In this document: in pieces, positions 29,401-44,500 of the stretch
Layout of the letters: each line of letters begins with the position of its first letter
How positions within the stretch are numbered: position 1 is the first letter of the stretch
From: Glandiceps talaboti
Taxonomy: Eukaryota; Hemichordata; Enteropneusta; Spengelidae
NCBI RefSeq assembly: GCF_964340395.1
Contig: NC_135549.1
Coordinates: forward strand, 6,813,001-6,873,000
Direction of reading: 5' to 3'
DNA: 60,000 nucleotides
Notes under the pieces: generated by a model
What the model was told of the DNA's origin: nothing
The model's database searches: none
Seen by the model: the letters and a program-made list of their open reading frames with translations, nothing else
Position numbers and translations under genes: made by a program

Positions 29401-32400
29401 TCCCTGGGACAGTCCCTGTAATGATAAGTAATATCACTGACAAAGATGGAGGCAACATAACTATGGAAATCCCATCTTAAACCTAAGAATTCTTATTCTC
29501 CCCTCAGAAATTGACAGTGAATTGTACAGACAGCTACATTTCTTCCACTTTCACCACATTGTACACTTCTTACAAGGGTGAGACAAGAGTATATATTTTC
29601 AAATTATGTAAATGTTTCTGAATGAAGTCATGGCATGTATGTTGGATAATTTTTCTCTGGCAACTTACACAACAATGTATGTGTTCCTGTTCTAGGTGTT
29701 GTCTGTGGTAGCCCAACAAATTCAGAGCATACAAAGAGCAATAGCAGAGCAGGTTGAAACATTTGTATTTGAAGGGACAGAGATATCGTTAGATCCCTCG
29801 TGTACGATATTTATTACCATGAATCCAGGCTATGCAGGGAGAGCTGAACTTCCAGACAATTTGAAAGTATGTGTTTTTTATGATGCATGAATGCTATTAG
29901 AAATGTTAGTAGTTGGATAGTTCTTTCAGTATTGTAAACATCTGAAAGACAGAAAACACAAAATCTTTCTATGATTCAAAGTTAAATTTAAAAATAAATT
30001 ATTCAGGGATGAGATAAGGAAGTGCTCTTCCTAGAATGTATGAACTGAAATTAGCAAATACGAGTTAGATCATGTAATTGGTGATCTGACAATTATCTTG
30101 AAAATGCAAAGTATGAAAACTTTTATATCAAAGTAAGGTTTGAAGTTTATGTAAAGAAAGAATGAAGTCAGTGTTTCAGATTTGATTAAGTTTCAGATTT
30201 GATTGAGTGTCAGATTTGATCTTTTTTCTCATTATTTTCAGGTGTTGTTCCGTACAGTGGCTATGATGGTACCTGACTATGCACTGATTGCTGAAATCAG
30301 TCTCTACTCTATGGGATTTGTCAATGCTAGAGCATTAGCTGCTAAAATTGTAGCTACATATCGACTCTGCTCAGAACAAGTGAGTGTACATCCTCAATCA
30401 TCAAATCACTCTCTACAGTTTTAAAGAAGTTTGTAATGGATATATTGCATCATGAAAGTCTTCTAGCATCGGTCAGTCTGTACTTTGTGATAGGGTTCCA
30501 CTTACTGCACATTAACAATTATATTATAATAGCAGTTAGTATCAGTCAAGACAAAATAAGAGATTAATAAGGCAACGGTCCCTAAAAATATGGGACAAGT
30601 TTTAGAATGTATCTTGAAATCAAATGATAAGTTCAGTGTATATAATGTTGTCATGAAACCAACATTTCTAACCCAAATATTTGGAAGGGACTGAGCCCCT
30701 TTACTTTAGTGGATCACCAATGTTGTCAAAACTATAAATTTAGATATATTGGATTAGAAATGTATGGTTTGGTGACAATAAACAGAATCTCGGTGATATG
30801 GTATGAGTTCAATATGGATGATATATACTAAAAGTTTTTTAAAAGACATCTTGTTATAAATTTGTTAAACAATGCTTTGTAAAAGTAATCAAAAGTTTGT
30901 GTTGTGATTATTTTTGTCAATGATATAGTTGTCATCTCAACATCACTATGACTATGGTATGAGAGCTGTGAAGTCGGTACTTACAGCAGCTGGTAATCTG
31001 AAATTAAAATACCCTGACATCAGTGAAGATAAATTGGTGTTGAGGTCCATTAATGATGTCAATTTACCCAAGGTAAGACAATGTCACCTTTTCGATGGAA
31101 GATAGACTCCAGAAATGATGATTAGAACTAGCAGATATGTTGTCTTATTTCACTATGTCTCTTATACTTAGCAAGTTGTGTAAAATTTGTTGAAGTTTTA
31201 TAACAGCATTAATTTATTTTAGTCACAAGAAAGTCTATTCTTTCTCCCTGTATGCAAAATAATGACACTGATCACAAATAACAACCATGTTCTTATTCTT
31301 ACATTTTTCTACCTCTAAATTATCATTCAATATAGAAGTTTTTGAAAGTATTAAAAAAAGGGTGCTAAAACTTAATGATATGGAAAATAATTTGTGCATC
31401 CAATTATAGATAAATGGTTGAATTGGAATTGAAAATGCTCAATGTTGAAATGATAAAGTTTAACAACTTTTTCCAGAAGAAAACCTCAACATTTTAGAGT
31501 ATTATTCTAGACAGAGGAGCCTTTCTTGATGTTTGGCCAAAGGTTGAAGTAGGAATTTGACTGTATAGTATGTTAGCCATCATATAAAGTTAATGTGGAA
31601 GACATCAATCTTTGCCTTTTACAGTTCTTATCACAAGACATTCCTCTGTTTGAGGGTATCATATCAGATTTATTCCCTGGAGTGGAATTACCCAAACCGG
31701 ACAGAGCTGTTTTGGAAGAAGCGTTGATAGAAAATATCAACAGTATGAAACTAAAGGCTGTGCCATGGTTTATTGAGAAAATCATCCAGGTATTAAAGAC
31801 TTATTTTAAAAAGTTTTGTTTTATGTTAGTTTTTAGGTCAAATGTCTTAAAATATTCACAAACTGGTTAAAATGTAATTTATGGTAAAGATAAGATAAAC
31901 CCTTTGTATGTCAGTTTTGATTGTCAAAATCAATGTTGATAAGAAAACACAGATTCATGTACTATAAACCGACATTTTATATTGTTCAACTTTATCGTGA
32001 ATTTTGTTTTACTTCACATAACGAAAATAAGGACAGACTTTTGAAATAATATGAGGACATGTGGCAAGGAACTTTTAGTTCCCCAATATTTTTCTTCATT
32101 CAGCCATGGAAAGTACAACTGACCTAAGGGGCCTTGTTACTACAAGTTGCTTGACAAGAAGTAGTCACAAACCCTTAGGTCATGAGTATTTTCCAGCAGC
32201 AGGAAGAAAAACATTGGGGAATCAGCATAATTTACTAGTATGAAGAACTGGGAAAAATAAAGATTTGAAATGTTTTGACTCATTTCGAGCATCATAGAAT
32301 CAGTGACATATACATTTGTACACAGGTTGTTGTGACATAGAACAACCAGGGCATATAATCCATATTTTCTGTTTAAAGACTATAACTTGGCTTGCACATG

Positions 32401-35400
32401 GTACAATGGATTTTACATAGCCTTCCAGAATATAATACAACATGATATGTAGTATTCCACATCCTACACAACACTTTTACGATAACAATGCAGCACAATA
32501 CTATAGCACAACAAAACAGCATGTACAGCACAAAATAACTCTGGAAAGCAGAGTAGATTCTTGATTGGAAAAGAACTAGGTGACTAGGGTGAATCCAAAG
32601 TAATTACCATAAAACTGCTTGTATGTCACATTTTAGATCTATGAGATGATACTGGTTCGTCATGGGTTGATGATAGTTGGAGATACCATAGGAGGAAAGA
32701 CCTCTGCTTTCAAAGCACTAGCTGCTGCATTAGGTGATCTCAACAAGAAAAACCTAATGGATGAATATGTGGTAAGTGGAACACAGAAGTGGCAGTATTC
32801 TGCTATGTGGTTATATAGTGGAACACAGAAATGATACTGGCCAAGATTAAACTGCTAAGTGCGTGCATGCATGCATGCATGAATTCCTATAAATGTATGG
32901 ACTAACAATACGAAATATTTGTTGAGTGAAGATAGATACCTTTGATACAGTATATGTCTTCATTCAAAGGTATTCAGGCATATCTGGAAACACATATATA
33001 GTACAACAATTTCAGAATATAGCATTGGCTGTTATAATATCACGAGAGTCCATAAGTTTGTCTGTGGATTTTTATTCAGTAATGTGAATGTTTGCATTCA
33101 TTGTACTGATTTGTGACATTTCAGGTTGAGTACCAAATTATAAACCCCAAAGCAGTGACCATGGGTCAGTTATATGGACGCTTTGATCCTGTTTCCCATG
33201 AATGGTCAGACGGTGTGCTTGCTAACACGTTCCGTGAACACGCATCAAGTACTACAGAGGACAGAAAATGGATTATCTTTGATGGCCCTGTCGATGCTGT
33301 CTGGATTGAAAATATGAACACTGTGTTAGATGACAACAAGAAGGTACTATACTCTTAGAACAATAAGTACAATGTTTTTATCCAAAATTTTATTATCAGC
33401 CCTCAAAACACCAATCTCATGTTTTCTTTACATTGTTTTCATAACATTGTGTGAATGTGGAAGAAAGTACTCAAATTGTATGCTTGTCCAAAATAGTCAT
33501 GATTCTTAGTTATACTTTCTTAACCAAATATAATGTGGATATTTTGTAGTCAGTTCATGTATTCCTACAATGAGATATTGTACAACTGAACATGTACACA
33601 TTCCAGTCTAACATGCAAGGAAAACTGATTGTATTACTCTGTTGATTTGCACAGCTTTGCTTAATGAGTGGTGAAATTATACAGATGAATAGCAAGCAGA
33701 ATATGATATTTGAACCTGCAGACTTAGAACAGGCTTCTCCTGCAACTGTTAGCAGGTAGGTGTTGTATAGTTCTTATGCAAATATTGTAAACCAAGGCCT
33801 TATAATGTTTGAGATCCATTTCTATCAAGATGCGCATGAAGCACCATACTTTACTGCACTTATAGTTAATTGGCTTCATGCATGTATAGTCAGACATACA
33901 CCATGTTATGTCCAGTGAGACTAAGGATGCCCTGTTGTACCAACAACTATAAGACCTCCTTTATTACATAATTTTGATATATACTTACCATGATGATGAT
34001 ATCATTGTCATAATGATCTCATGTATTATTCATTAGATGTTAATGTATACTGGAATGATACGTAATATCCATTGGCAAGTATATTTGTGATGATATAGAT
34101 ATTCAACTAGACACAATTCTACACATTTAAATCATACAGTATTAACCTCCTTGTCATCTCCTAAGATGATATATATTAAATTATTATACGGTCAGAGAAT
34201 AGTACTCGCATATATATGCTATTTCATGTGTAATAAATGTAATATAGATATTAAAAACACAATGGTAATTCCAGAAATATTACAAACACTATATTGAAAA
34301 TGAAATGCTTCACCCTGTAAATATTGATAGTAGTTGGTATTTTTACTCAAATTAATACTGTTACCTGATAAAGCAGAATGCATAATTTCTTACCAACAGA
34401 TGTGGGATGATCTACATGGAACCAGTACAACTTGGAACCAAACCACTGGTAGAAACCTGGATAGAACATGAACTACCAGATTTCATTACCAAGAATCAAA
34501 AGGACACCATTCAAGTAAGATAATCCATGTATTTCAGTCACAACTGGTAGATTTTGTATGTGTCACATACTAAGTGTGTTTTTACCCTTTGTACCAATTG
34601 AACAGATGAATGTGCAAATACTGTTATTATTTTGATGAAATTATGAACACAGACTTACATGTAACCAAAAATGTTCATCATCTTGGTAGACCACATGACT
34701 TACAAAGGTTATAACATACAAGCAATTCAAAGTTTTTTTATTAGAGAGGTTTAGATATACGTTAGAATGCATAATGTGCACAGGAGCATTATCGTGCATG
34801 TTTACACATAATGATACATACAGAGTTGTGTGAGAGACAGTGGAATATGCATGTGTGTATTGGCATCTTCTGTCCAGAAGGTGAAAGACAGTGGCATATG
34901 CATGTGTGCATTGCCATCTTCTGTCCAGAAGGCTAAAGACATGACTTTGTTTTCCAAACTTGTCGGTATTTTAGACGGTTTTCCTGCCAGTACTCAAAAG
35001 AAAAACACCAAAAATTAGTTCACAATAACTGAACTTTGATTTCAAAATTATAACATTTAACGGAAGAAACTGACAAAAACTTGACATGTATTTACAGTTA
35101 CGTGTAGACCACCATCTTGATGTAGCAATGTTTGCTACAGAATACATGCATTGCCTTCAAATCACATGACTATGACGCTGCAAATGGAGCACATGTAAAT
35201 ACACGCATCTAAACCTCTCGTGAATTACATGTCATGAACTACATAGATTTCACTGAAATGGAAGCTGAATATAATTATGATTCTTGTATACTGTGTGCTC
35301 ATAATATAATATAATAATACTGTTAGTATTTATGTGTATCACTTTCCCCACACTGTACTCAATGTATACTGTTTAGTATAATTACTGTTATGCTAAGAAT

Positions 35401-38400
35401 ATGAACACAATTATTTTTACAGTTACTTTTTGACTGGTTGTTGGAACCGTGTCTGGAATTTGTGTCTAGAAATTGTAAGCAATATGTGAAGGTATCCAAG
35501 ATGCATATGACTAAAAATATGTTAGTCTTGTATGGTACAATGATGGATGAGATACGGTAAGATTACTTTATGATCCATAGTGTGGCTACTAACACGTCAA
35601 CATGCATGACTATATAATCACCCATAGCCTCGTAAATGTAAACATGCCATACACTACATACTGCAGTCACCAATGTAGATAAATAACTGATAGTTTCATA
35701 GATGTAGAATCTAAAAATTGTAATTGTAGACTGCAATCACCAGTAATGTAGCTTTAACTGACACATCAAATATATAGCTGATAGGATATAGATAAATCAT
35801 CCATAGTCTTATAAATGTAGACATGTTAAAATTGTAGTTATACTGCAATCACTAGTAATGTAGCTTAACTGACACATCAAATATATAGCTGATAGGATAT
35901 AGATAAATCATCCATAGTCTTATAAATGTAGACATGTTAAAATTGTAGTTATACTGCAATCACTAGTAATGTAGCTTAACTGACACATCAAATACATAGC
36001 TGACATAAGTAGATAAATAACCCATAGTCTCATAGATGTAGAGACTAAAAATTGTAACTGTAGACTACATACTGCAATCACTAAAACACAATGCATGCTG
36101 ATAAGATATACTAGATATATCATCCTGAGCCGGAAAAATGTAGACAAGCTAAAAATTTAGTTGTGAACTGCATACTGCAATCATTAACGTGGCTACTAAT
36201 ACTTCAAAATGCATAGCTGATAATGTATAGATAAATTACCAATAGCCTAAAAATGTAGACAAGCTAAAAATTTAGTTATTTACTGCATTAAGGCCAAATA
36301 AAAAAAATTGTTTTGTTCCGGTTACGCGACCCCCCACCTAGTTTTTCACTGCCAACCCTAAACTTTTTTTATGTATTCGAGAAAAATAATAATAAAATGT
36401 ACATCTGATAGGAAGAAATAAACAACACAGAGACCATTTGGAAAACAATGGAAAACCTGAACTAGACACTCACACATGAAAAAAAATATATAATAAAATA
36501 AAATAAAAAGTCTACCTATCCCACCTATTTTAAAAGTGAATGTAATCGGAACCATACAATTTTTTTTTTACGCCTAATGTACATGACTAACACTTCAAAA
36601 TGCATAGCTGATAATGTATAGATAAATTACCGATAGTCTCAGGCTGATTAATGTAAAAAGTAGAAAGGGTAATAATTTACAAGTCATAGAATCTGTTTTA
36701 ACTGCAATCACCAATGTGGCTTCAAGACACAGCAAAATGCATAGCTGAAAAGGGAATTGATACATTAGCAATAGCAATAGCATGGGTAATGTAACAAGTA
36801 GAAGTACTAAATAGACAAAGTCATAGGCTATGTTTACTGTAATTACTAATACGGCAACTAACACTTCAGATGCTTAGCCTACAAGATGTAGATACACAGC
36901 TAATAGCATATAGAGATATTAGCAATAGCATGGTGAATGTAACAAGTAGAAGTACTAAATAGACAAAGTCATAGGCTATGTTTACTGCAATCACTAATAC
37001 GACAACTAACACTTCAGACGCTTAGCCTACAAGATGTAGATAAACAACTAGCATAGTCTACAAATAGTCTGATGAACGTAACAAGTAGAAAAGGTATTAA
37101 TCATAGAATCTGTTTATCACAATTGCTTATGTAGCTATATTGTCATTTCAAAATGCATAGCTTACAATGAATCAATATATAAAATTACCAATAGCCCGAT
37201 AAATATAAAAGTAAAAGGGGTAATCATTTACAACTCATAAATTTGATTATTAAGTGCATTATATAAATTCTACAATTGTAAAATAAATCAGCTGAAGGTT
37301 ACATTAACATAGAAAGATGTCAACTCTAGATTTGTTTGTCATCCAACTAGTGTACAAGTAGACTAGTTATAGCTGTCTTGTGATTAGCCTATTGACTACC
37401 AAAGCATGAGCTGTGATGTATACCGGTATACTGTAATGCAATAAAATGAAGTAAAATATTCTTTGACTTATTTTTTTAATGGCAAATTAGTCATGATTCA
37501 TTCTTCTAACAATTGATACATATAGGTGAATGACCTAATATGAAATTCATAGTTTTGTATATTCTGTATAGACTGCGATGTCTTCAGATTAAAATGATTA
37601 ATTTCCAAATATATCAACTCAAAATATGACTGAAGGTCATAAAAGTTATGTGAAATATCTTGGGACATAGGGTGTCTGTGGTAGTCAGTGAGTTTAAATT
37701 AGAAAAGATAAATTGTTCAAAAGTAGTGAAATTTATGTTAAAATTTGAATATTTCACTGTAGTTTCATAAAATTGTAAATTACATAATTCTATGTGTAGA
37801 ATGTAAAAGTAGTTCCACTAAAAGAATCAGTACTGTCAATGGTAAAGATAAGTGTAGATTTACAGGTAAAGTAGTCTATTATAATAAAAGCTATATATGA
37901 TCATAAATGAATAGTGAGATCACAAAATAAAACATTTAGTATTAAATCACAATACTGTTATCATTGCTAATTATCATGTGTTGTTTTGCTTGCTTTCAAC
38001 CTTCTGGTAGCACATTCTTTTTTTTCTGTGTTTTTGTGTTTGTTTTTACTGCTGCTATATATACACTTGCACTATTTGTTGTGTTTTGACCTTTGACTCC
38101 TGACCTTGGTGGTGACCTGCATGGATCAAATGGCAACTACCTAATCTTCTGTCTTCTACTACATGGTGTTGTTTTCTGTGGCATGAATTGATTCCCTCTG
38201 TGTTGCATTCATGGCGTGTCTGTCATCTAACTCAACAGCACAATCAAGTTCCGGTAGGTGCAAATATAGACAAAGTGCTACTTAAATAATTAAGTCCCAT
38301 ACAGGAGTATATCAATGTACAACAGTTTACAAAAAACAAGAGGACTGAGATTTTTTTTACACCATGGAAGTATCACCGATAATACTTCCATGTTTACACT

Positions 38401-41400
38401 ATGCCTAGCTTTCTGAAGACATGTTCAGTTTGATATGCTCAATGTGCTAATGATGCTGTATTTGTTCATATATTTGTTTTATATTGTTTTATCACCTGTC
38501 AACATGCACATGGTAAGTCACATCACTGGCGACACTGAACAGATCAGTGATCTATGGGACTACACAGTATACATCATGGAATTGCAGTTTGTGGTGTGAT
38601 ATTTCTTTGCTTGAAGGTTTTCTTTATTCCCAATAGACAACTACAGATTATAACTCACAACTTTTTACACCTTGATCAGTTTAACTTTCTTTATGCTCAA
38701 ACAAGGATGCACCCTAGAAATATATTTTATGAGGAATTTACCTGTCTAAAAAATCTAATGAAATTGTCAATTATGAACCATGATGATGTTTAGACCATTT
38801 TGTGTATTGAAAAAGAATATTAATGGGAGGTTGATAACTCTGATTCCTAAAAAAAATGAAATATGAACATTCCTAAGTAAATATAGTGTTGTTGCCATGC
38901 AACTATCTAGGATAAATGAAACAGATAGTTTGTCCAAATTGTTCAGTTTAAAGAGAGAAAAAATGACACACAATCTCAAATGTTTTCTTCATATTTAATG
39001 GGTCATCCTCCTTAGTTTTTCTAAAAGAGAATTTATCAGTCTCTTTTACATTTCATACTTGAGGTGCATCCAATATATTGACTATTTTTGTGACTTGTCA
39101 ACAGAAATAACTGATTTAATATTTAACAAAGTTGATGACATAATGACATTTACAATTGTAATATGCACACAATACTTACTGTTTTGCAGTGATAGTGTGG
39201 ATTGTTTGAAACCCACCCTGCCTTCTAACATGTTCCAGTCATTGCAACCAACAAATGTAAACCTTGTACCACCCTATTCCAATCAAATATCTCCTAGACA
39301 TACAAGATGATTTTTGACCTTGAAGAATTCTGTTTAGAGAAATTGAACTTGTGAAATTGTAAAGTTTGAATAATTTGAGATGACTTATTTGAATGATGGG
39401 TGTCTCCAGAGTTCTGAACTCGAGGGACAGACATTTCCAACATTTCACTCTCTAATTTATTGTGAATTTACTTTTCTACCGTGTGTAGAAATGCTGATGA
39501 CGATGACTGGGACAGTGAGTTGGAAGAAGAAGCCGCCACATCAACAACAATTTCAGATCAGAAATTAGAAGAAGAAAGGACTGCGATGTTAGTTTGTCAG
39601 TTCTTGTTCTCCTTGGTCTGGTCTGCTGGTGGTAATATCGATACACAGTCCAAAGAAAAGTAAGCTATTGCTTAGTCATGCTTTCATCACCATGAATAGC
39701 GCCCCCAACCAAGTCGTATGATTGTACTCTTGTTTTTTTGTGTAGCCCCATACATATATATAATGTATAATGATATCAAAACTGCAGGGAACACATAAAT
39801 TTAATAAATTTAGTACAGTTGTAGAAAGCTATAATTTCTCCTGTACTCCTTAAAATTGACTTGTTTCAAGAGGAAACCTGAATGAATATCAAAATTTTAT
39901 TTGAGAGGGCATTTCAATCACAAAAGTGCTATTAAAAATCTCTTCCTGTTTTCTCTTGTTATCAGATTCAATGACTTCTTCCGACAAATATGTGATTCTG
40001 AAACTGGGCCTACCGCTAAATTTCCAAGACCAAAAGAATTGAAATTTCCAAGAAGTTTGCTGATACCAAAGAAAGGAACTATCTTTGAGTATGTGTACAT
40101 CCGTAGGATGTATGGCTCATGGCATCGATGGGAGAATCTCATTGAGCCTGTCAGCATAGGCGAAAAAGCCAAGGTTAGTATATCATAGAGGGATAATTGA
40201 TCATACTAAGTAACTTCTATTTGCTGTAGCTATTACATGGAGCTAGGTGTTGGAGATACCCAGATTGTTGTTTTTGAAGTACACAGCATAAAAGTAAGCT
40301 GATAGAAAAGACATTTTTTGGAAGTCAATAATTTTATGTACAAAGGCCATGTCTTATTATTCTACTCCCAATAAGATCATACATACACAAAGCTACCGAC
40401 AGAATTCCTTCTTATTGATAAAAGTGATATAATTTCTGAGAAATAAAATATATCATTGTTCGTGTACTATTTACATTTTAACAAAAATGTGGGTTTTTTT
40501 TTCCTATAATGCATGGTTTGCCCAGTATTTGTAATATATCATCGCGTGAGATGTAAAATGTACAGTGTTTTTGTAATTTGCATTCATGTTGATTGCAGTG
40601 ACTGTTTCCTCATCTGTTATTCTTCACTTCTAGACTCTAGTCTAGTCTGATACTAGTCTGGTCCCTCTATGTGTGTGTGCAGTTTAGATTTTCTCAAATT
40701 TGCTTTAATATTCTCTATACTCATTACAAATTATATGTTACCATAGATGTGTTTACTGTGTGCTACTGCATGGTTTGTGGTTACTTTATCCAAGGGGGTC
40801 CTATAGAAAGTGAAAAATAACCTTTATATATATAATAATATATATATATATCTATATCATTTTGAGACTTTTATGTACTGAAAACCATGATTAAATATTT
40901 TACTTTTTAAATTTAATTCTTTGATTGGAAAAATTGTTGATCAAAAAGTACAAGGCCAACTTCATGACTGCTCAACTGATATTTACTGTGTTTCTCATTG
41001 GCTACTTTGAGTCATAAGTTGTAAATGGACAAGTCAAATAACTGGGGCTTGTTTTGCTTTGTTATTTTTTATTTTCTTGTACTTTGCTGCAATTGCTATC
41101 AGTTGATAGCCCAAATGTTAAAAGAACGCTCTTCAAGGCCACAAGATCATTATGATGATGATACTAAGGTGATATGAATTTACATGTCATTTCAACAATC
41201 TCAATATATCAATGTGTGACTTGACATTTTTCAAATTTTGAAGTGTTGTGTATTTTACGTTACAGGTTATAGGTGTCTTGTTGTGGTCAGGTTCAATGTT
41301 TTATTGATGATTTGAATAATGTTCAGTTTATGTTGTGATATTGTTCTTTTCTGTTACAGGTTAAATGTTGTGTTGATAATTTGAATGATGTTCAGTTTAT

Positions 41401-41441
41401 GGAGTGATACTGTTCTTTTCGTTTGTGTGACATTCATTCAT

Positions 41442-41520
<79 letters not shown>

Positions 41521-44500
41521 ATGTGTGTGTTTACCAGTATGTGATTATAGAGTACCAGTAGTTTAAATTCTAGATGTCCCAGTCTAATTCACTTCTGACT
41601 AGTCAAAGTTGTAATACTTATTTTAGGAGGGATCCGAGGAAGAAGACCAACCCATGGTAATAGACACAGTCTAAAAGTGTGAATTTGGTGTACATTCAAT
41701 TTATTTTATGTAGTCCTTGTCCATGTACATCCAAACTCCTAGATTATATGATTTCTAGTTATTTATTAACAAGTGTGCATTATAGAGATTATTACCTACT
41801 ATAAACTCACAACTTGCCCATTTCTGACAGTTCCTCTTTTTTGCATGTTTTGCTCTTCTTTTTAACCCTGACTGACACCTCTGACTGATCTGCACATGCT
41901 TTGTAATTGATTGATTGATTGCATGCGGCATGCTTTGACTTAACCTCATACTTCTTGCTGCTGGTTTCGCATGACAGAAACATAGGAATATCAGAGCTAT
42001 GGTGCCGGTAAGATAATTTTACACTTGCTGACTGAGTCTTGGTCATCTCTGAGTGCTTGTCATCTTGAAATTCATAATCATGTTTGAGTCATGGACACAA
42101 TTATACCATATCACATCACTTGCTGTGATAAACCACTAATCTGAACTACATCTAACAAAAGTTAATCTCTCCACCCCTCTCATCCTTGTCAATTTGGAAA
42201 GCTCCCATCAGTTTGAATGAAGGATCACTCTACTGATTTCGCTAATAGGGGTGGACAAGTTAAACTCTCATGTGTGCTTTTCTGACATGCATTGCTTTCT
42301 CATGGCTAACACAATAACATTGTGAGCATCTGCAAAATTCTGACAGAAGTTTGTTTTCTCAAGATCAATCTATTATTGATAGAATCTATCATGTGTAGAA
42401 CAACTTAGAAAGTATATTTTACAGACAAACAATCATTGCATTTTGATTAAAGGTCAAAGGTTAACAATCCTAATGATTGTATGTAAGAACCCATTGTCAT
42501 TGTAAAGTTCAACCAACATCAGTAAACAGATTTTTGTTGTATCTGATACATTTTAGTTCCACATAATTCTTGATCATATTGTCTGTAACTGAATTTAATA
42601 AAGGTGTAACATTTCACAGGTTTTTGTAAATTTTCATCCAAATTTAGCACATTTTGAGATGTGATATTTTTCTTTAGAAATTCAATTACCATAATGGTGT
42701 TTTATTTATTGAGTTTAAACCCATATAAACCAGACTTGTGAATGAACAAACTTCAAAGGGTCTAAGTAGTGATTGAAATGTTTGTAAGGCAGCTTTTGAG
42801 TTTTTATGGCTGAGGGTGGGCCAGCAAGATATTGTTTTGCATTCAACTTAAAAAAAATAACCCCCTGAGACTCAAAATAAGCCCGCTCCCTCAACAAATT
42901 AAACAGATACAATGACCCCCCCCCACCCCCCACCCACCAGATCATTGCAAAGCTTAGCAAATAGGGAAAGCAAATGAATCTTATCCAGTGAAACTTAAAT
43001 GTATATATTGTATTGGAATACTAGAAAAAACTTGAATATTATTAGATTATGATACAGCAGAATATACCCTTATTACATTTTGAATTGTAACTATAAAATG
43101 ATAAAATCCTGTGCTGTGTTCAATCAGTGTCTTCAATTGTTGTCATATACATGTATATGTTTTGTCTCATTCATAATAGCTATATACCAACTACCATTCC
43201 ATACATAAATTCCCTCTCTGTATCAACTCTTCCACTTGTTCTGTAGTAGTTCAATTCTTTCCACTGTAACTCTTTGTCTCAGGTTTCACCCAAGCTTCTT
43301 TTCCTTCAAATTGTACTGTCTACTATTCCCAACATATACCCTCCTCATTGTACTGTTCACCTCCTGTTTTCCCAACACACACCCCCCATGTACTCGTCTA
43401 CCCCAAACCCATTGTACTTGTCTACTGTCCCCCATACGTTGTCTCTTGTTGATCAATAATTGATACACAATCTACTGATTCCTATTTGATCACACAGATA
43501 TCTCCCAAGATACATTTACACTCATAATTAACCAACACCATTGTGGTCAATTACTAAGCTGAAGAAATGCTTTGAAATACTGACATCAATCCATGATGCC
43601 AAATCTGTCACCCATCTAACACCAGTCCTCGTTGTTTTCTGTACACCTAGGTGAATGAACTTATCATCAAAACAGTTGACACAGAGAGACAACTGTATTT
43701 CCTGAAGAAGCTGGTTCTTCAACACAAACCCTTACTATTTGTTGGTCCCACTGGTACCGGCAAATCAGCAATTACCAATAGTTTCCTCCTTGAACTGGCT
43801 AAAGGCAACTACATACCAAACAACATCAACTTCTCAGCTCAGACGTCTGCCAACCAGACACAAGACATCATCTTCTCAAAACTAGACAGGTATGTTTGTT
43901 TCAGTCCCAAGACATATCTCAATGTTACTATCTTAAGAAGCTCCCTTATCTAGACCAAGACAAGTCCTTGGAAGTCTCTTGACCAAGTTTGTTTGCACAT
44001 AATTATTCTGATAATGAAAGTGAAATTCTTCAGAAGTTTAAATTAAAATTTATTATAAACTAAATTCAAGTTATAGCCCTTTAGTTTGGAGATTTTTTTC
44101 AGAACAGAGCATCAGGGTAATTTGCTTATGATACTGTTAGTTATTTTCTAAAGACCGTTGAAGTACCTCTCGAAGCAAGTAATTGAAACTCTGACTTCGT
44201 ATTGTGCACATGAATCATATAGAGATAAGATATACCAGATATAGCATGGTACTAAAGATGTATGTGTCTTATTGTGTGATACTTATACAGACGGAGGAAA
44301 GGCATGTATGGACCTCCTGTTGGGAAGAAACTCATCTGTTTTGTAGATGATTTAAACATGCCTTTGAGAGAGAAGTATGGTGCACAACCACCTATTGAGT
44401 TGCTGAGACAGTGGATAGACCATGGATTTTGGTTTGATAGGTAGGTTTGCTAACAGTTTCTCAGGCATACACACACACATGCATGCATGCATGCATGCAC

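Noticed and set aside
35920-36864. Several - strand ORFs in intron 34.
   Set aside because: They are shadows of the satellite-like array and the MITE.
35570-37250. CRISPR-like regular repeats.
   Set aside because: Units are contiguous, diverged and AT-rich in a eukaryotic intron, with no distinct repeat and spacer and no cas genes.
39189-39308. Acceptor-like TTTTGCAG followed by 39 open codons, as an extra dynein exon or alternative end.
   Set aside because: The candidate donor after PTN is out of phase with exon 35, and there is no evidence for a polyadenylation signal.
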